Assembly: GCF_005503145.1 (NCBI RefSeq)
Contig: NZ_SCNV01000004.1
Coordinates: forward strand, 1-64,000
Source of the DNA: Burkholderia sp. 4M9327F10
GTDB taxonomy: Bacteria > Pseudomonadota > Gammaproteobacteria > Burkholderiales > Burkholderiaceae
Length of the DNA: 64,000 bases
Direction of reading: 5' to 3'
Under the pieces are notes generated by a model. It did not search any database. It had not been told where the DNA came from and was given only the letters and a program-made list of their open reading frames with translations. The translations under genes and the position numbers were made by a program. Of the stretch, positions 25,730-36,433 are shown piece after piece. The number at the start of each line of letters is the position of its first letter. The stretch's first letter is position 1.

Positions 25730-25770
25730 AATGGCCGTTTGCGCATATGCGCAGACGGCCATTTTCTTTT
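25730..25770 (+). terminator. Terminator-like nested hairpin before serC
   Basis: An outer 9-bp stem (25730-25738 with 25755-25763) encloses a self-complementary 12-mer, GCGCATATGCGC, at 25741-25752. A T-rich tail (TTTTCTTTT) follows. It probably ends the DUF2059 transcript. Confidence 0.75.
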
Positions 25771-25824
25771 CAGGCGCGAATTTGCATGGCTTCTTTGCCA
25801 CGCGCCTGCTTCAGGGACTTCACG

Positions 25825-26907
25825 ATGCGCGTCTTTAATTTCTCGGCCGGACCTGCGGCCATGCCCGAAGAAGTACTGCGCCTCGCAGCCGACGAGATGC
25901 TCAACTGGCACGGCAGCGGCATGAGCGTGATGGAAATGAGTCATCGCGGCAAAGAATTCATGTCGATCCACGAGGAAGCGCTGACCGATCTGCGCGAGCT
26001 GCTCGAGGTGCCCGCCAGCCATCGCATCCTGTTCCTGCAAGGCGGCGGTCTGGGCGAAAACGCCATCGTGCCGATGAACCTGTTCGGTTCGAAGCCGCGT
26101 GCCGACTTCGTGGTGACCGGGTCGTGGTCGCAGAAGTCATTCAAGGAAGCGCAGAAGTACGGCACCGTCCATCTCGCCGCCACCGGCGAAACTGCAGACG
26201 GTTTTACCCGTGCTCCGGCGCGTGCCGAATGGCAATTGTCTGATGATCCGGCCTACGTGCATCTGTGCACGAACGAGACGATTCACGGCGTCGAAACCTT
26301 TGAAATCCCCGATCTCGGCAATGTTCCGCTGGTCGCGGATGCGTCCTCGCATATCCTGTCGCGCCCCATGGACATCGCCAAATATGGGGTACTGTATGGT
26401 GGAGCGCAGAAGAATATCGGCATGGCCGGCGTCACCGTGGTGATCGTGCGCGAAGACATGCTGGACCGCGCGATGACCGTGTGCCCGTCGGCATTCGAAT
26501 GGAAAACGGTCGCCGCGAACAATTCCATGTACAACACGCCGCCCACCTATGCGATCTATATCGCCGGGCTGGTGTTCAAATGGCTGAAGAAGCAGGGCGG
26601 TCTTGCCGCCATGGAAGCGCGCAATATCGAAAAGTCGAAGCTGCTCTACGACACCATCGATGCAAGCAGCTTCTATCTGAACAAGGTTGAACGCACGTCG
26701 CGTTCGCGGATGAACGTACCGTTCTTTCTCGCGGACGAAACGCGCAACGAAGATTTCCTGGCCGGCGCGAAAGCGCGCGGGCTGGTGCAGCTGAAGGGCC
26801 ACAAGTCCGTCGGCGGCATGCGGGCGTCGATTTACAACGCGGTGCCGCTCGAAGGCGTTAAAGCGCTAGTCGAGTACATGAAGGAATTCGAGCAGCGCAG
26901 CGCTTAA
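25825..26907 (+). CDS. serC: Phosphoserine aminotransferase
   Basis: A 360-residue class-V aminotransferase from ATG 25825 ([17 protein letters not shown], the standard SerC N-terminus). The PLP lysine is in [12 protein letters not shown], with TNETIHGVE and [11 protein letters not shown] forming the cofactor pocket. It makes 3-phosphoserine for serine synthesis and 4-phosphohydroxythreonine for PLP synthesis. It is the first gene of the serC-pheA-hisC-tyrA-aroA-cmk-rpsA run, with 58 bases to pheA. Confidence 0.97.
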   Translation: MRVFNFSAGPAAMPEEVLRLAADEMLNWHGSGMSVMEMSHRGKEFMSIHEEALTDLRELLEVPASHRILFLQGGGLGENAIVPMNLFGSKPRADFVVTGSWSQKSFKEAQKYGTVHLAATGETADGFTRAPARAEWQLSDDPAYVHLCTNETIHGVETFEIPDLGNVPLVADASSHILSRPMDIAKYGVLYGGAQKNIGMAGVTVVIVREDMLDRAMTVCPSAFEWKTVAANNSMYNTPPTYAIYIAGLVFKWLKKQGGLAAMEARNIEKSKLLYDTIDASSFYLNKVERTSRSRMNVPFFLADETRNEDFLAGAKARGLVQLKGHKSVGGMRASIYNAVPLEGVKALVEYMKEFEQRSA

Positions 26908-26965
26908 GCGTGGCTTGAGGCGCGCGCATCCCTTCACGCAGTTTCCCGGCAGAGCCGTTTTACGC

Positions 26966-28048
26966 ATGGACGACGAACTTAATACCCGACTCAAACCGTT
27001 GCGCGAACGCATTGATGCGATCGACGCACAACTGATCGCGCTGCTCAACCAGCGGGCCGCGATTGCGCTCGAAGTCGGCGAGGTCAAGAAGCACTTCAAC
27101 GCGCCGGTGTTCCGGCCGGAGCGCGAACAGCAGGTGATCGCGCGCTTGCAGGACATGAGCGACGGGCCGCTCGCCAGCGACCACATCAGCGCGATCTGGC
27201 GCGAAATCATGGCGGCGAGCCGCGCGCTCGAAAAGACCATCAAGGCTGCGTATCTCGGCCCGGTGGGCACCTATAGCGAGCAGGCCATGCACGAGTACTT
27301 CGGTCAGTCGATCGAAGGCTTGCCGTGCCCGTCGATCGACGAAGTGTTCCGTTCGGTCGAAGCCGGCGCCGCCGAATTCGGCGTCGTGCCGGTGGAGAAT
27401 TCGACCGAAGGCGCCGTGTCGCGCACGCTCGATCTGCTGCTGCAAACGCAATTGCTGATCGGCGGCGAACTCGCTTTGCCGATTCATCACAATCTTCTGA
27501 CCTTGAGCGGCGACCTGGCTGGCGTGACGCGCGTGTGCGCGCATCCGCAGGCGCTTGCGCAATGCCAGGGCTGGCTCGCGTCGAACGCGCCGCATCTGGA
27601 GCGCCAGGCGGTAGCGAGCAACGCCGAAGGCGCGCGGCTTGCCGCCGGCGACCCGACCGTTGCGGCGATTGCCGGCGACCGTGCGGCCGCCCACTACGGC
27701 CTGCAGATTGCTCACGCGCTGATCCAGGACGATCCGCATAACCGCACGCGCTTTGTGATGATCGGCAAGGAGCCGACCGGCGTCAGCGGCAATGACCAGA
27801 CCTCGCTGATCGTCTCGGTCGCCAACGAGCCAGGCGCGGTGTTCAAGCTGCTCGAACCGCTGGCGCGCCACGGCGTGTCGATGACGCGCTTCGAGTCGCG
27901 GCCGGCGCGCATCGGCACGTGGGAGTACTACTTCTATATTGACGTCGAAGGTCATCGCGACGATGCGCCGGTTGCGGCGGCGCTGGCCGAACTCGGCGAA
28001 AAGGCCGAGTTTCTGAAGATTCTGGGCTCGTACCCGTGCTCCCGCTGA
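26966..28048 (+). CDS. pheA: Bifunctional chorismate mutase / prephenate dehydratase
   Basis: A 360-residue P-protein from ATG 26966. Residues 1-90 are an AroQ-type chorismate mutase (LRERIDAIDAQLIALLNQRAAIALEVG). Residues 92-270 are prephenate dehydratase, with the catalytic TRF motif in NRTRFVMIG. Residues 280-355 are an ACT domain with the ESRP phenylalanine-binding signature. It converts chorismate to phenylpyruvate and is fed back by phenylalanine. Genes for the neighbouring aromatic steps (hisC, tyrA, aroA) follow. Confidence 0.97.
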   Translation: MDDELNTRLKPLRERIDAIDAQLIALLNQRAAIALEVGEVKKHFNAPVFRPEREQQVIARLQDMSDGPLASDHISAIWREIMAASRALEKTIKAAYLGPVGTYSEQAMHEYFGQSIEGLPCPSIDEVFRSVEAGAAEFGVVPVENSTEGAVSRTLDLLLQTQLLIGGELALPIHHNLLTLSGDLAGVTRVCAHPQALAQCQGWLASNAPHLERQAVASNAEGARLAAGDPTVAAIAGDRAAAHYGLQIAHALIQDDPHNRTRFVMIGKEPTGVSGNDQTSLIVSVANEPGAVFKLLEPLARHGVSMTRFESRPARIGTWEYYFYIDVEGHRDDAPVAAALAELGEKAEFLKILGSYPCSR

Positions 28049-28112
28049 CATCCAGGCACCGCCCTACGCTGAACCTTACCCATTACTTCAATTAGTCGAT
28101 CCGGAGATATTC

Positions 28113-29225
28113 ATGACAACGCCTTTCGGTCCTTCCTATGTGCGCGCGATTGCGCCTTATATCGCCGGCAAGCCGATTTCGGAAGTGGCCCGCGAATTTG
28201 GTCTCGACGAGGCGAACATCGTGAAGCTCGCGTCGAACGAGAATCCGCTGGGTATGCCGGAGTCGGCGCAGCGCGCCATGGCGCAGGCCGCAAGCGAACT
28301 GGGCCGCTATCCGGACGCGAACGCGTTTGAGTTGAAGGCGGCGCTGAGCAGCCGCTACGACGTGCCGGCTGACTGGATCACGCTCGGCAACGGCAGCAAC
28401 GACATCCTCGAAATCGCCGCGCACGCGCTGGTGGAGAAGGGCCAGTCAATCGTCTATGCGCAGTACTCGTTCGCGGTGTATGCGCTCGCCACGCAAGGCC
28501 TGGGCGCGCGCGCCATCGTGGTGCCGGCGGTTAAACACGGCCACGACCTCGACGCGATGCTGGCCGCGATCACTGACGACACCCGCCTGATCTTCGTCGC
28601 CAACCCGAACAACCCGACCGGCACGTTCATCGAAGGCCCGGCGCTCGAAGCGTTCCTGGAGAAGGTGCCGAGCAATGTGGTCGTGGTGCTCGATGAGGCG
28701 TACACGGAATACCTGGCGCCGGAAAAGCGCTACGACTCGATCGCCTGGGTGCGCCGGTTCCCCAACCTGCTGGTCTCGCGCACGTTCTCGAAGGCGTATG
28801 GCCTGGCGGGCCTGCGCGTCGGCTTCGCGATTGCGCAGTCGGCCCTGACCGATCTGCTGAACCGTTTGCGCCAGCCGTTCAACGTAAACACGCTGGCCCA
28901 GGCTGCGGCAATCGCGGCTCTGAACGACGCGGCCTTCCTCGAAAAGAGTGCGGCGCTGAATGCGCAGGGCTATCGCCGTCTGACCCAGGCGTTCGACAAA
29001 CTCGGTCTCGAATATGTGCCGTCGTCCGGCAACTTCGTGCTGGTGCGTGTCGGCAATGACGACGAAGCGGGTAACCGCGTCAATCTCGCCTTGCTCAAGC
29101 AGGGGGTGATCGTGCGTCCGGTCGGCAACTACGGCTTGCCGCAATGGCTGCGTGTCACGATCGGCCTGCCGGAAGAAAACGAAGCGTTCATCGCCGCGCT
29201 CGAAAAGACGCTCGCGCCGGCCTGA
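28113..29225 (+). CDS. hisC: Histidinol-phosphate / aromatic aminotransferase
   Basis: A 370-residue class-I/II aminotransferase. The PLP-binding Lys is in SRTFSKAYGLAGLRVG; other signatures are KLASNENPLGMP, FVANPNNPTGT and VVLDEAYTEY. Its place between pheA and tyrA, away from the his operon, suggests the HisC2 type. That type can transaminate aromatic precursors as well as imidazole acetol phosphate. The preference is inferred from context only. Confidence 0.93.
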   Translation: MTTPFGPSYVRAIAPYIAGKPISEVAREFGLDEANIVKLASNENPLGMPESAQRAMAQAASELGRYPDANAFELKAALSSRYDVPADWITLGNGSNDILEIAAHALVEKGQSIVYAQYSFAVYALATQGLGARAIVVPAVKHGHDLDAMLAAITDDTRLIFVANPNNPTGTFIEGPALEAFLEKVPSNVVVVLDEAYTEYLAPEKRYDSIAWVRRFPNLLVSRTFSKAYGLAGLRVGFAIAQSALTDLLNRLRQPFNVNTLAQAAAIAALNDAAFLEKSAALNAQGYRRLTQAFDKLGLEYVPSSGNFVLVRVGNDDEAGNRVNLALLKQGVIVRPVGNYGLPQWLRVTIGLPEENEAFIAALEKTLAPA

Positions 29226-29315
29226 TTGGCCGCGCCGGGCGTTCGGACCGAGCGCGAGATTTTTGACCCGCGCACCAGCGTTTCTTGCGATGGTGCGCTT
29301 TTCTCTTTGATCGAC

Positions 29316-30248
29316 GTGGCTGGGTTCTCTTTTAACAAGCTGGTGATTTTCGGTGTCGGCCTGATCGGCGGCTCGCTCGCCCGCGCGCTACGCGAGCGCG
29401 GCGACGTGGCCGGGGCGCGCACGGTGATCGGCGTGGGCCGCACGCCGGCCTCGACGGCGCGCGCGCTCGAACTGGGCGTGATCGACGCTAGCGCCGCGCT
29501 CGCCGACGACGCAGCGCTGCAGGCCGCGCTATCCGGCGCGGATTTCGTGTTGCTGGCAGCGCCTGTGGCGCAGACCCAGCCGCTGCTCGAACGCATCGCG
29601 CCGTTTCTCGACGCCGACACCATCGTCACCGACGCGGGCAGCACCAAGTCCGATGTCGTTGCGGCGGCGCGTGCCGCGCTGGGCGAACGGATCGGTCAAT
29701 TCGTCCCGGGTCATCCGATTGCCGGGCGTGAATCGAGCGGGGTGGATGCCGCCTTGCCGGATCTCTATGTGGGCCGCAACGTGGTTCTGTGCGCCTTGCC
29801 CGAGAATGCGCCGGCGGCGGTGGAGCGCGTCGCCGCGCTGTGGCGCGCCACCGGCGCGCTGGTGCACGAGATGAGCGCCGGGCAGCACGACCGCGTCTTT
29901 GCGTCGGTGAGTCATCTGCCGCACCTGTTGTCGTTTGCGCTGGTCGAGCAGATCCTCAATTCGCCCGATGCAGCACTGAAATTTTCCTTCGCCGCAGGCG
30001 GCTTCCGCGACTTCACGCGGATTGCCGCGTCGAGCCCCGAAATGTGGCGCGATATCTGTGTGGCCAACCGCGCCGCGCTGCTCGACGAACTGGACGCCTA
30101 CACGGAAGTGCTGGCCCGTCTGCGCGCCGCGGTTGAGGCAGCAGATGGCGCCGCGCTTGAGGCCGTCTTCGCGCGTTCGCGCGTGGCGCGCACCGAATGG
30201 CAGGAACAGCGTGCGCCGCTCGCCGCCGCGGCCGATCCCGCGAAATAA
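29316..30248 (+). CDS. tyrA: Prephenate dehydrogenase
   Basis: A 310-residue protein if started at GTG 29316, just before the NAD fold FNKLVIFGVGLIGGSLARAL. The frame is open back to a TTG at 29226, but that lead is not conserved in style. Catalytic-region motifs include TDAGSTKSDVV, GHPIAGRESSGVDAA and SHLPHLLSFAL. It oxidises prephenate to 4-hydroxyphenylpyruvate on the tyrosine branch. No chorismate mutase or ACT domain is attached. It is followed 18 bases later by aroA. Confidence 0.94.
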   Translation: MAGFSFNKLVIFGVGLIGGSLARALRERGDVAGARTVIGVGRTPASTARALELGVIDASAALADDAALQAALSGADFVLLAAPVAQTQPLLERIAPFLDADTIVTDAGSTKSDVVAAARAALGERIGQFVPGHPIAGRESSGVDAALPDLYVGRNVVLCALPENAPAAVERVAALWRATGALVHEMSAGQHDRVFASVSHLPHLLSFALVEQILNSPDAALKFSFAAGGFRDFTRIAASSPEMWRDICVANRAALLDELDAYTEVLARLRAAVEAADGAALEAVFARSRVARTEWQEQRAPLAAAADPAK

Positions 30249-30266
30249 CCGGAACTGGACTCAATC

Positions 30267-31571
30267 ATGGAATACCTCGATCTCGGACCGTTTTCCCGTG
30301 CGTCCGGCACGATTCGCCTGCCAGGCTCAAAGAGCATTTCGAACCGGGTGCTGCTGCTTTCGGCACTGGCCGAGGGCGAAACCACAATCACCAATCTGCT
30401 CGATTCCGACGACACACGCGTCATGATCGAAGCGCTCGAAAAACTCGGCGTGAAGCTCAAGCGCGAGGGCGACGAGTGCGTCGTGACCGGCACGCGTGGC
30501 GCGTTCACGGCCAAGACCGCCGATCTCTTTCTCGGCAACGCCGGCACGGCTGTGCGCCCGCTGACGGCGGCGCTGGCGGTCAACGGCGGCAACTATCGCG
30601 TGCATGGCGTACCGCGCATGCACGAGCGGCCGATCGGCGATCTCGTCGACGGCTTGCGCCAGATCGGCGCACGGATCGATTACGAGGAGAACGAAGGTTA
30701 TCCGCCGCTGCGCATTCGCGCGGGGCAGATTGCCGTCGAGGCGCCGATCCGCGTGAAAGGCGACGTGTCGAGCCAGTTTCTGACCGCGCTGCTGATGACG
30801 CTGCCGCTGTTGCGCACCGAGAGCGGCGTGACCGTGGTGCAGGTGGACGGCGAGCTGATTTCCAAGCCCTATATCGAGATCACGATCAAACTGATGGAGC
30901 GCTTCGGCATTCAGGTGGAGCGCCATGGCTGGCACCAGTTCACCGTGCCGTCCGGCCAGCGCTACCAGTCGCCGGGCAAGATCATGGTGGAGGGCGATGC
31001 CTCGTCCGCCTCGTATTTCCTCGCCGCAGGCGCCCTGGGGGGCGGTCCGCTGCGCGTCGAAGGGGTTGGCCGGGCCAGCATCCAGGGCGACGTCGGTTTT
31101 GCCGACGCGCTGATCCGCATGGGCGCCAACGTGACGATGGGCGAAGACTGGATCGAGGTGCGCGGTGTCGGCCACGATCACGGCAAGCTGGAGCCGGTCG
31201 ATATGGACTGTAACCTGATCCCGGACGCGGCCATGACGATTGCGGTGGCCGCGCTGTTCGCGGACGGCACGACCACGCTGCGCAATATCGCGAGCTGGCG
31301 CGTCAAGGAAACCGACCGGCTGGCCGCGATGGCGACCGAGCTGCGCAAGGTCGGCGCGAAGGTGGTGGAGGGCGAGGACTACATTGCCGTCACGCCGCCT
31401 GAAGCGCTGACGCCGAACGCCGCTATCGACACCTACGACGACCACCGCATGGCGATGTGTTTCTCGCTGGTGAGCCTCGGTGGCGTGCCGGTGCGGATCA
31501 ACGACCCGAAGTGCGTTGCCAAGACCTTCCCAGACTATTTCGAGCGCTTCATCGCGCTGGCTCAACCTTGA
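30267..31571 (+). CDS. aroA: EPSP synthase (3-phosphoshikimate 1-carboxyvinyltransferase)
   Basis: A 434-residue protein with the two-domain EPSP synthase fold. Signatures are [20 protein letters not shown] at the N-terminus, [17 protein letters not shown] with the PEP/glyphosate-contact Gly-Asn-Ala-Gly, [10 protein letters not shown], and [20 protein letters not shown]. The GNAGTA sequence is that of glyphosate-sensitive class I enzymes. It makes 5-enolpyruvylshikimate-3-phosphate, the step before chorismate. Confidence 0.97.
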   Translation: MEYLDLGPFSRASGTIRLPGSKSISNRVLLLSALAEGETTITNLLDSDDTRVMIEALEKLGVKLKREGDECVVTGTRGAFTAKTADLFLGNAGTAVRPLTAALAVNGGNYRVHGVPRMHERPIGDLVDGLRQIGARIDYEENEGYPPLRIRAGQIAVEAPIRVKGDVSSQFLTALLMTLPLLRTESGVTVVQVDGELISKPYIEITIKLMERFGIQVERHGWHQFTVPSGQRYQSPGKIMVEGDASSASYFLAAGALGGGPLRVEGVGRASIQGDVGFADALIRMGANVTMGEDWIEVRGVGHDHGKLEPVDMDCNLIPDAAMTIAVAALFADGTTTLRNIASWRVKETDRLAAMATELRKVGAKVVEGEDYIAVTPPEALTPNAAIDTYDDHRMAMCFSLVSLGGVPVRINDPKCVAKTFPDYFERFIALAQP

Positions 31572-31605
31572 TTCGACCGAATCGACCCGACGTGCGACTT
31601 TTTCG

Positions 31606-32292
31606 ATGAAACCGACCCGTCCCTTTCACCAGACGCCCGTCATTACGATCGACGGCCCGACTGCCTCCGGCAAAGGCACCGTGGCCGCGCTGGTAGCCGC
31701 CAATCTCGGCTTCCACCTGCTGGATAGCGGCGCCCTGTACCGGCTCGCCGCGCTGGCCAGCGTCCGTTACAGCATCGCGCCGGACGATGCCGAAGCCCTT
31801 GCCAAGCTGATCGACGACCTCCATATCACGTTTCGCGAGGGGCTCGCGCAGCTGGACGGCGTCGACGTGTCGAGCGAGATCCGCGCCGAGGAAATCGGCA
31901 AACGGGCCTCGGCAATCGCCGTCCACGCACCCGTGAGAGCCGCGCTGGTGGCCCGTCAGCGGGCTTTTCGCAAGGAACCGGGACTGGTCGCGGACGGCCG
32001 CGACATGGGTACGGTGATCTTCCAGGACGCGGTGCTCAAGGTGTTTCTGACCGCCAGCGCCGAGGCACGCGCCACCCGGCGGTATAAGCAATTGATCCAA
32101 AAAGGATTTTCTGCTAATATAGATGACTTGCTCCGGGATTTGCGTGAACGCGACGAGCGCGACAGTCAGCGCGCAGCCGCGCCACTCAAGCCTGCGGCAG
32201 ATGCGAAGCTGCTGGACACCTCCGCATTGTCGGTCGACCAGGCGGTCGATCAGGTGGTGCAGTGGTACCAGGCGCTTCAGCCTTCCGCGTGA
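31606..32292 (+). CDS. cmk: Cytidylate kinase
   Basis: A 228-residue kinase from ATG 31606. The P-loop is [19 protein letters not shown]. The CMP-binding insert and [14 protein letters not shown] follow, with [21 protein letters not shown] and the lid region ATRRYKQL. It phosphorylates CMP and dCMP. It sits between aroA and rpsA, as in many proteobacteria. Confidence 0.97.
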   Translation: MKPTRPFHQTPVITIDGPTASGKGTVAALVAANLGFHLLDSGALYRLAALASVRYSIAPDDAEALAKLIDDLHITFREGLAQLDGVDVSSEIRAEEIGKRASAIAVHAPVRAALVARQRAFRKEPGLVADGRDMGTVIFQDAVLKVFLTASAEARATRRYKQLIQKGFSANIDDLLRDLRERDERDSQRAAAPLKPAADAKLLDTSALSVDQAVDQVVQWYQALQPSA

Positions 32293-32488
32293 AATGCAGT
32301 ACGAAAGCAGCACAAAGCGCGGAAGGGAAACCGGCAGTAAAGGCAGTCTGTTGTTGTGTAGGTGCTTCGCGCAGGTGCGTGGAGCGTGTTTTAACCCCTT
32401 AACCCCGCGTGGCATTCGCACCTTAGCCGTCATTGCTTGACCATCCGGTCAGCCGGGCACCGCGAAAACCATGCAAATTTCGATTTTT

Positions 32489-34204
32489 ATGTCCGACCTG
32501 CAAACCTCTACCCCGAATACCGAATCTTTTGCGGCTCTGTTCGAAGAGTCGCTGACCAAGCAAGACATGCGCGCCGGCGAAGTGATCTCCGCCGAAGTCG
32601 TGCGCGTTGACCACAACTTCGTGGTCGTCAACGCTGGTCTCAAGTCCGAAGCCTACATCCCGCTCGAAGAGTTCCTGAACGACGCGGGCGAGGTAGAAGT
32701 GCAGGCGGGCGACTTCGTTTCCGTCGCGATCGACGCGCTGGAAAACGGCTATGGCGACACCATCCTGTCGCGCGACAAGGCGAAGCGTCTGGCTTCGTGG
32801 CTGTCGCTGGAAAAGGCTCTCGACAACAACGAACTCGTGACCGGCACGATTACGGGCAAGGTCAAGGGCGGCATGACCGTCATGGTCAACGGCATCCGCG
32901 CATTCCTGCCGGGTTCGCTGGTCGACACGCGTCCAGTCAAGGACACGACCCCGTACGAAGGCAAGACGCTGGAATTCCGCGTCATCAAGCTCGACCGCAA
33001 GCGTAACAACGTCGTGCTGTCGCGCCGTGCCGTGATCGAGGCAACGCAAGGCGAAGAACGCGCCAAGCTGCTCGAAACGCTGAAGGAAGGCGCGATCGTG
33101 GAAGGCGTGGTCAAGAACATCACCGACTACGGCGCGTTCGTGGACCTCGGTGGTATCGACGGCCTGCTGCACATCACCGACATCGCATGGCGTCGTGTGC
33201 GTCACCCGTCGGAAGTGCTGTCGGTTGGCCAGGAAGTCACCGCGAAGATCCTCAAGTTCGATCAAGAAAAGAACCGCGTTTCGCTGGGCATCAAGCAACT
33301 GGGCGACGATCCGTGGGAAGGCATTTCCCGCCGCTACCCGTCGGGCACGCGCCTGTTCGGTAAGGTCACCAACATCACCGACTACGGCGCATTCGTCGAA
33401 GTGGAATCGGGTATCGAAGGCCTCGTCCACGTGTCGGAAATGGACTGGACCAACAAGAACGTTGCACCGTCGAAGGTTGTGCAGCTGGGCGACGAAGTCG
33501 AAGTCATGGTTCTGGAAATCGACGAAGACCGCCGCCGTATCAGCCTCGGCATGAAGCAGTGCAAGCCGAACCCGTGGGACGACTTCAGCCGCAACTTCAA
33601 GAAGGGCGACAAGCTGCAAGGCGCAATCAAGTCGATCACCGACTTCGGCGTCTTCATCGGTCTGCCGGGCGGCATCGACGGTCTGGTTCACCTGTCGGAC
33701 CTGTCGTGGTCGGAAACGGGCGAAGAAGCCGTTCGCAAGTACAAGAAGGGCGACGAAGTGGAAGCGATCGTTCTCGGCATCGACGTCGAGAAGGAACGCA
33801 TTTCTCTGGGTATCAAGCAGCTCGAAGGCGACCCGTTCAGCAACTTCGTTGCAATGAACGACAAGGGTTCGATCGTCGACGGCGTGGTCAAGACGGTGGA
33901 CGCGAAGGGTGCAGTGGTTCAGCTGTCGGCGGAAGTCGAAGGCTACCTGCGTGCTTCGGAAATCGCACAAGACCGCGTGGAAGATGCTCGCAACGTGCTG
34001 AAGGAAGGCGACAAGGTCAACGCGATGATCATCAACATCGATCGCAAGTCGCGTGGCATCAACCTGTCGGTCAAGGCGAAGGATTCGGCTGAGCAACAGG
34101 AAGCGATCCGCGGCCTGGCTTCGTCGGACTCGAGCACGGCTGCTACCGGCACGACGAACCTCGGCGCGCTGCTGAAGGCCAAGCTCGACGGCCAGAACCA
34201 GTAA
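32489..34204 (+). CDS. rpsA: 30S ribosomal protein S1
   Basis: A 571-residue protein from ATG 32489 ([20 protein letters not shown]); an ATG six codons earlier is also in frame. Six S1/OB-fold RNA-binding repeats can be followed, with recurring [33 protein letters not shown] units and ISLGIKQL ends. It brings mRNA to the small subunit. The 195-base leader after cmk probably carries its own promoter and the autoregulatory region known for rpsA, but I cannot identify the structure. ihfB follows 32 bases later. Confidence 0.98.
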   Translation: MSDLQTSTPNTESFAALFEESLTKQDMRAGEVISAEVVRVDHNFVVVNAGLKSEAYIPLEEFLNDAGEVEVQAGDFVSVAIDALENGYGDTILSRDKAKRLASWLSLEKALDNNELVTGTITGKVKGGMTVMVNGIRAFLPGSLVDTRPVKDTTPYEGKTLEFRVIKLDRKRNNVVLSRRAVIEATQGEERAKLLETLKEGAIVEGVVKNITDYGAFVDLGGIDGLLHITDIAWRRVRHPSEVLSVGQEVTAKILKFDQEKNRVSLGIKQLGDDPWEGISRRYPSGTRLFGKVTNITDYGAFVEVESGIEGLVHVSEMDWTNKNVAPSKVVQLGDEVEVMVLEIDEDRRRISLGMKQCKPNPWDDFSRNFKKGDKLQGAIKSITDFGVFIGLPGGIDGLVHLSDLSWSETGEEAVRKYKKGDEVEAIVLGIDVEKERISLGIKQLEGDPFSNFVAMNDKGSIVDGVVKTVDAKGAVVQLSAEVEGYLRASEIAQDRVEDARNVLKEGDKVNAMIINIDRKSRGINLSVKAKDSAEQQEAIRGLASSDSSTAATGTTNLGALLKAKLDGQNQ

Positions 34205-34236
34205 GCCTTGGGCTTTCTTGAGAGGTCTGCTGCAGT

Positions 34237-34563
34237 ATGACCAAATCGGAATTGGTCGCCCAGCTGGCTACGCGATTTCCGCAACTTGTTCTTAAAGATG
34301 CGGATTTCGCGGTGAAGACGATGCTTGATGCGATGTCGGAGGCTCTGGCCAACGGCCATCGCATCGAAATTCGCGGCTTCGGCAGCTTCGGCCTCAATCG
34401 TCGTCCTTCCCGCGTCGGGCGGAATCCGAAGTCGGGCGAGAAGGTGCTGGTACCTGAGAAGTACGTACCGCATTTCAAGCCGGGCAAGGAACTGCGCGAG
34501 CGGGTAGATCGACGTTCGGGCGAGCCGCTGAAGGCTGAAGAGCCGGATGACGACGACCTGTAA
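34237..34563 (+). CDS. ihfB: Integration host factor subunit beta
   Basis: A 108-residue HU/IHF-family DNA-bending protein. It contains [17 protein letters not shown], the [29 protein letters not shown] beta-arm with the RNPxxG intercalating Pro, and [14 protein letters not shown]. The acidic tail EEPDDDDL is longer than in E. coli. It pairs with IhfA (elsewhere) to bend DNA. The strong terminator at 34635-34661 closes the operon. Confidence 0.97.
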   Translation: MTKSELVAQLATRFPQLVLKDADFAVKTMLDAMSEALANGHRIEIRGFGSFGLNRRPSRVGRNPKSGEKVLVPEKYVPHFKPGKELRERVDRRSGEPLKAEEPDDDDL

Positions 34564-34634
34564 ATGCTCTGCTGCTCGTTTTGCAGCGCGGCATTGGTAG
34601 CGTCAGCGGCCAAAGCCAGACGGCAAAAGACCAG

Positions 34635-34661
34635 AAAAAGCGCCTTCGGGCGCTTTTTTTT
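34635..34661 (+). terminator. Rho-independent terminator after ihfB
   Basis: The stem AAAAAGCGCC / GGCGCTTTTT (34635-34644 with 34649-34658), TTCG loop and T8 tail. Confidence 0.95.
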
Positions 34662-34864
34662 CGTCCGCGCTTTTGGCGCCCTGCGGCCACCGGGATTTTT
34701 ATCCGCAAGGCAAACCACGTGTAAGCGCAGGCAAACGGCTTGTGGGTGCCCACCGGCGGGGCCATCCATTACAATACGGGTCACTTCGGCGCGGGCGAGA
34801 CCGTGGCGCGATGCGCGTCATCCAGCCGGCGTCCTACCGCAACTGCCGTCAAGAGACCTTATTC

Positions 34865-35158
34865 ATGAAATTTATCGTCTGGTTGATCCGCGTTCTGGTG
34901 TTCGTGCTCCTGCTGGTGCTCGCACTCTCCAACACGCAAACCGCTACGCTGAATTTCCTGGCCGGCTACGCCTGGTCCGCTCCGCTGATCCTGATCGGCC
35001 TGGCGTTCTTTGTGGTCGGCCTGCTGGCCGGACTGGTATCGGCGGCGCCGGCGGTGTTCCGTCTGCGCCTCGAGAACGGGCGTCTGAAGCGCGAGTTGCG
35101 CGTGGCCCGCGAAACCCCGGCGGTGGTCGAAACGCCGCCGCTGCCGCCGCTGATCTAG
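34865..35158 (+). CDS. lapA: Lipopolysaccharide assembly protein A (DUF1049)
   Basis: A 97-residue inner-membrane protein with two transmembrane helices (FIVWLIRVLVFVLLLVLALS and LILIGLAFFVVGLLAGLVSA) and a basic cytoplasmic segment (LRLENGRLKRELRVARE). The double-helix DUF1049 layout and the lapB gene next door identify it as LapA, partner of LapB in setting LpxC levels and LPS output. A hairpin separates it from lapB. Confidence 0.92.
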   Translation: MKFIVWLIRVLVFVLLLVLALSNTQTATLNFLAGYAWSAPLILIGLAFFVVGLLAGLVSAAPAVFRLRLENGRLKRELRVARETPAVVETPPLPPLI

Positions 35159-35168
35159 GTTTTCCCAT

Positions 35169-35195
35169 GCCGCGCGCCGAGGTGCGCGGCTTTTT
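35169..35195 (+). terminator. Hairpin with T-run between lapA and lapB
   Basis: A 7-bp GC stem (35169-35175 with 35184-35190) followed by five T. It may act as a partial terminator within the lapAB unit. Confidence 0.6.
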
Positions 35196-35219
35196 GTTTC
35201 TGTACTCCCGATCAATCGC

Positions 35220-36395
35220 ATGGATCTAGACTTCTGGTGGCTGCTCGTCGTACCCGTCGCCTTCGCGTTCGGCTGGATGGCCGCGCGTTACGACCTCAAG
35301 ACGCTGCTGTCCGAGAGCGCCAATCTGCCGCGTTCGTATTTCCGCGGCCTCAATTTTCTTCTTAACGAACAACCCGACCAAGCGATCGATGCGTTTATCG
35401 AGGTCGTCAAGCTCGACCCCGAAACCATCGAGTTGCACTTTGCTCTTGGCAACCTTTTCCGTCGGCGTGGCGAGACTGACCGCGCGATCCGCGTGCATCA
35501 GAACCTGTTGAGTCGCGCCGATCTGCCCGTGACGGAGCGCGACCACGCGGCCTATGAACTGGGTCAGGACTTCCTGAAGGCGGGTCTGCTCGACCGTGCC
35601 GAAGAGACGTTCCGCGCACTCGAAAGCGGGGACTACGCGTTGGGCGCCCAGCGCGCGCTGCTGACCATCTACGAGATCGAGAAGGACTGGAACAAGTCGA
35701 TCGACACGGCGCGCCACCTCGAAACGATGGGCGCCGAGTCGCTGGACAAGGAAATCGCCCAGTTCCATTGCGAACTGGCCCAGGAAGCGCTGCAACAGAA
35801 AAAACCGGACGAGGCGCGCCGCCAGTTGCATCTGGCGCTGAAGGCCAATCCGCACAGCGTCCGCGCCACCATTCTGTCCGGCGACGTGGATATGGCGGGC
35901 GGCGCGCAGGAAGCGGCAATCGCGCAATGGTTGCAGGTCGAGGAGCAGAATTCCGCCTATCTGCCACTCGTCGCCGAAAAGCTGATGAAGGCCTACGAGG
36001 CGCTCGGCAGACCGGAAGACGGTGCGGATTTGCTGACCACGTGGGTGGACCGCTATCCTTCAAACGACCTGCTGGATGTCGCCTATCAGCACGTGGCGGC
36101 CTTGCGGGGTCAGGACGCGGCGCATGCGCTGGCGCGCTCGCAAATGCAAAAGTCGCCCAACCTGGCTGGCATGACCCGCCTGCTCGAAGCCCAGCAAGCC
36201 ACCGCGGAAGAGCCGCGGCGCAGTGAACTGGAACTGATGCGCACACTGATCAGGCAGCGTACCAAAAATCTGCCACGGTATACGTGCCAGAATTGCGGTT
36301 TCCGGGCACGCCTTTTCTACTGGCAGTGTCCGGGCTGCAGTGGCTGGGAAACCTATGCCCCGCGCCGGGTCGAGCCGATTACGGCGTCGAGCTGA
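35220..36395 (+). CDS. lapB: Lipopolysaccharide assembly protein B (YciM)
   Basis: A 391-residue protein with one N-terminal transmembrane helix ([21 protein letters not shown]). TPR repeats follow across about residues 35-330. A C-terminal rubredoxin-like zinc/iron knuckle, [26 protein letters not shown], has two CxxC pairs. This is the LapB layout: it steers LpxC to FtsH proteolysis and so balances LPS with phospholipid. The ugd start lies 38 bases downstream. Confidence 0.95.
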   Translation: MDLDFWWLLVVPVAFAFGWMAARYDLKTLLSESANLPRSYFRGLNFLLNEQPDQAIDAFIEVVKLDPETIELHFALGNLFRRRGETDRAIRVHQNLLSRADLPVTERDHAAYELGQDFLKAGLLDRAEETFRALESGDYALGAQRALLTIYEIEKDWNKSIDTARHLETMGAESLDKEIAQFHCELAQEALQQKKPDEARRQLHLALKANPHSVRATILSGDVDMAGGAQEAAIAQWLQVEEQNSAYLPLVAEKLMKAYEALGRPEDGADLLTTWVDRYPSNDLLDVAYQHVAALRGQDAAHALARSQMQKSPNLAGMTRLLEAQQATAEEPRRSELELMRTLIRQRTKNLPRYTCQNCGFRARLFYWQCPGCSGWETYAPRRVEPITASS

Positions 36396-36433
36396 ACCGG
36401 AAACCATCACCGGAATCCATTACCGGAACGCGT

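Noticed and set aside
32423..34096. Antisense frame (about 557 codons) opposite rpsA
   Set aside because: Shadow of the repetitive S1 coding sequence; composition unlike a real protein and no ribosome-binding site.
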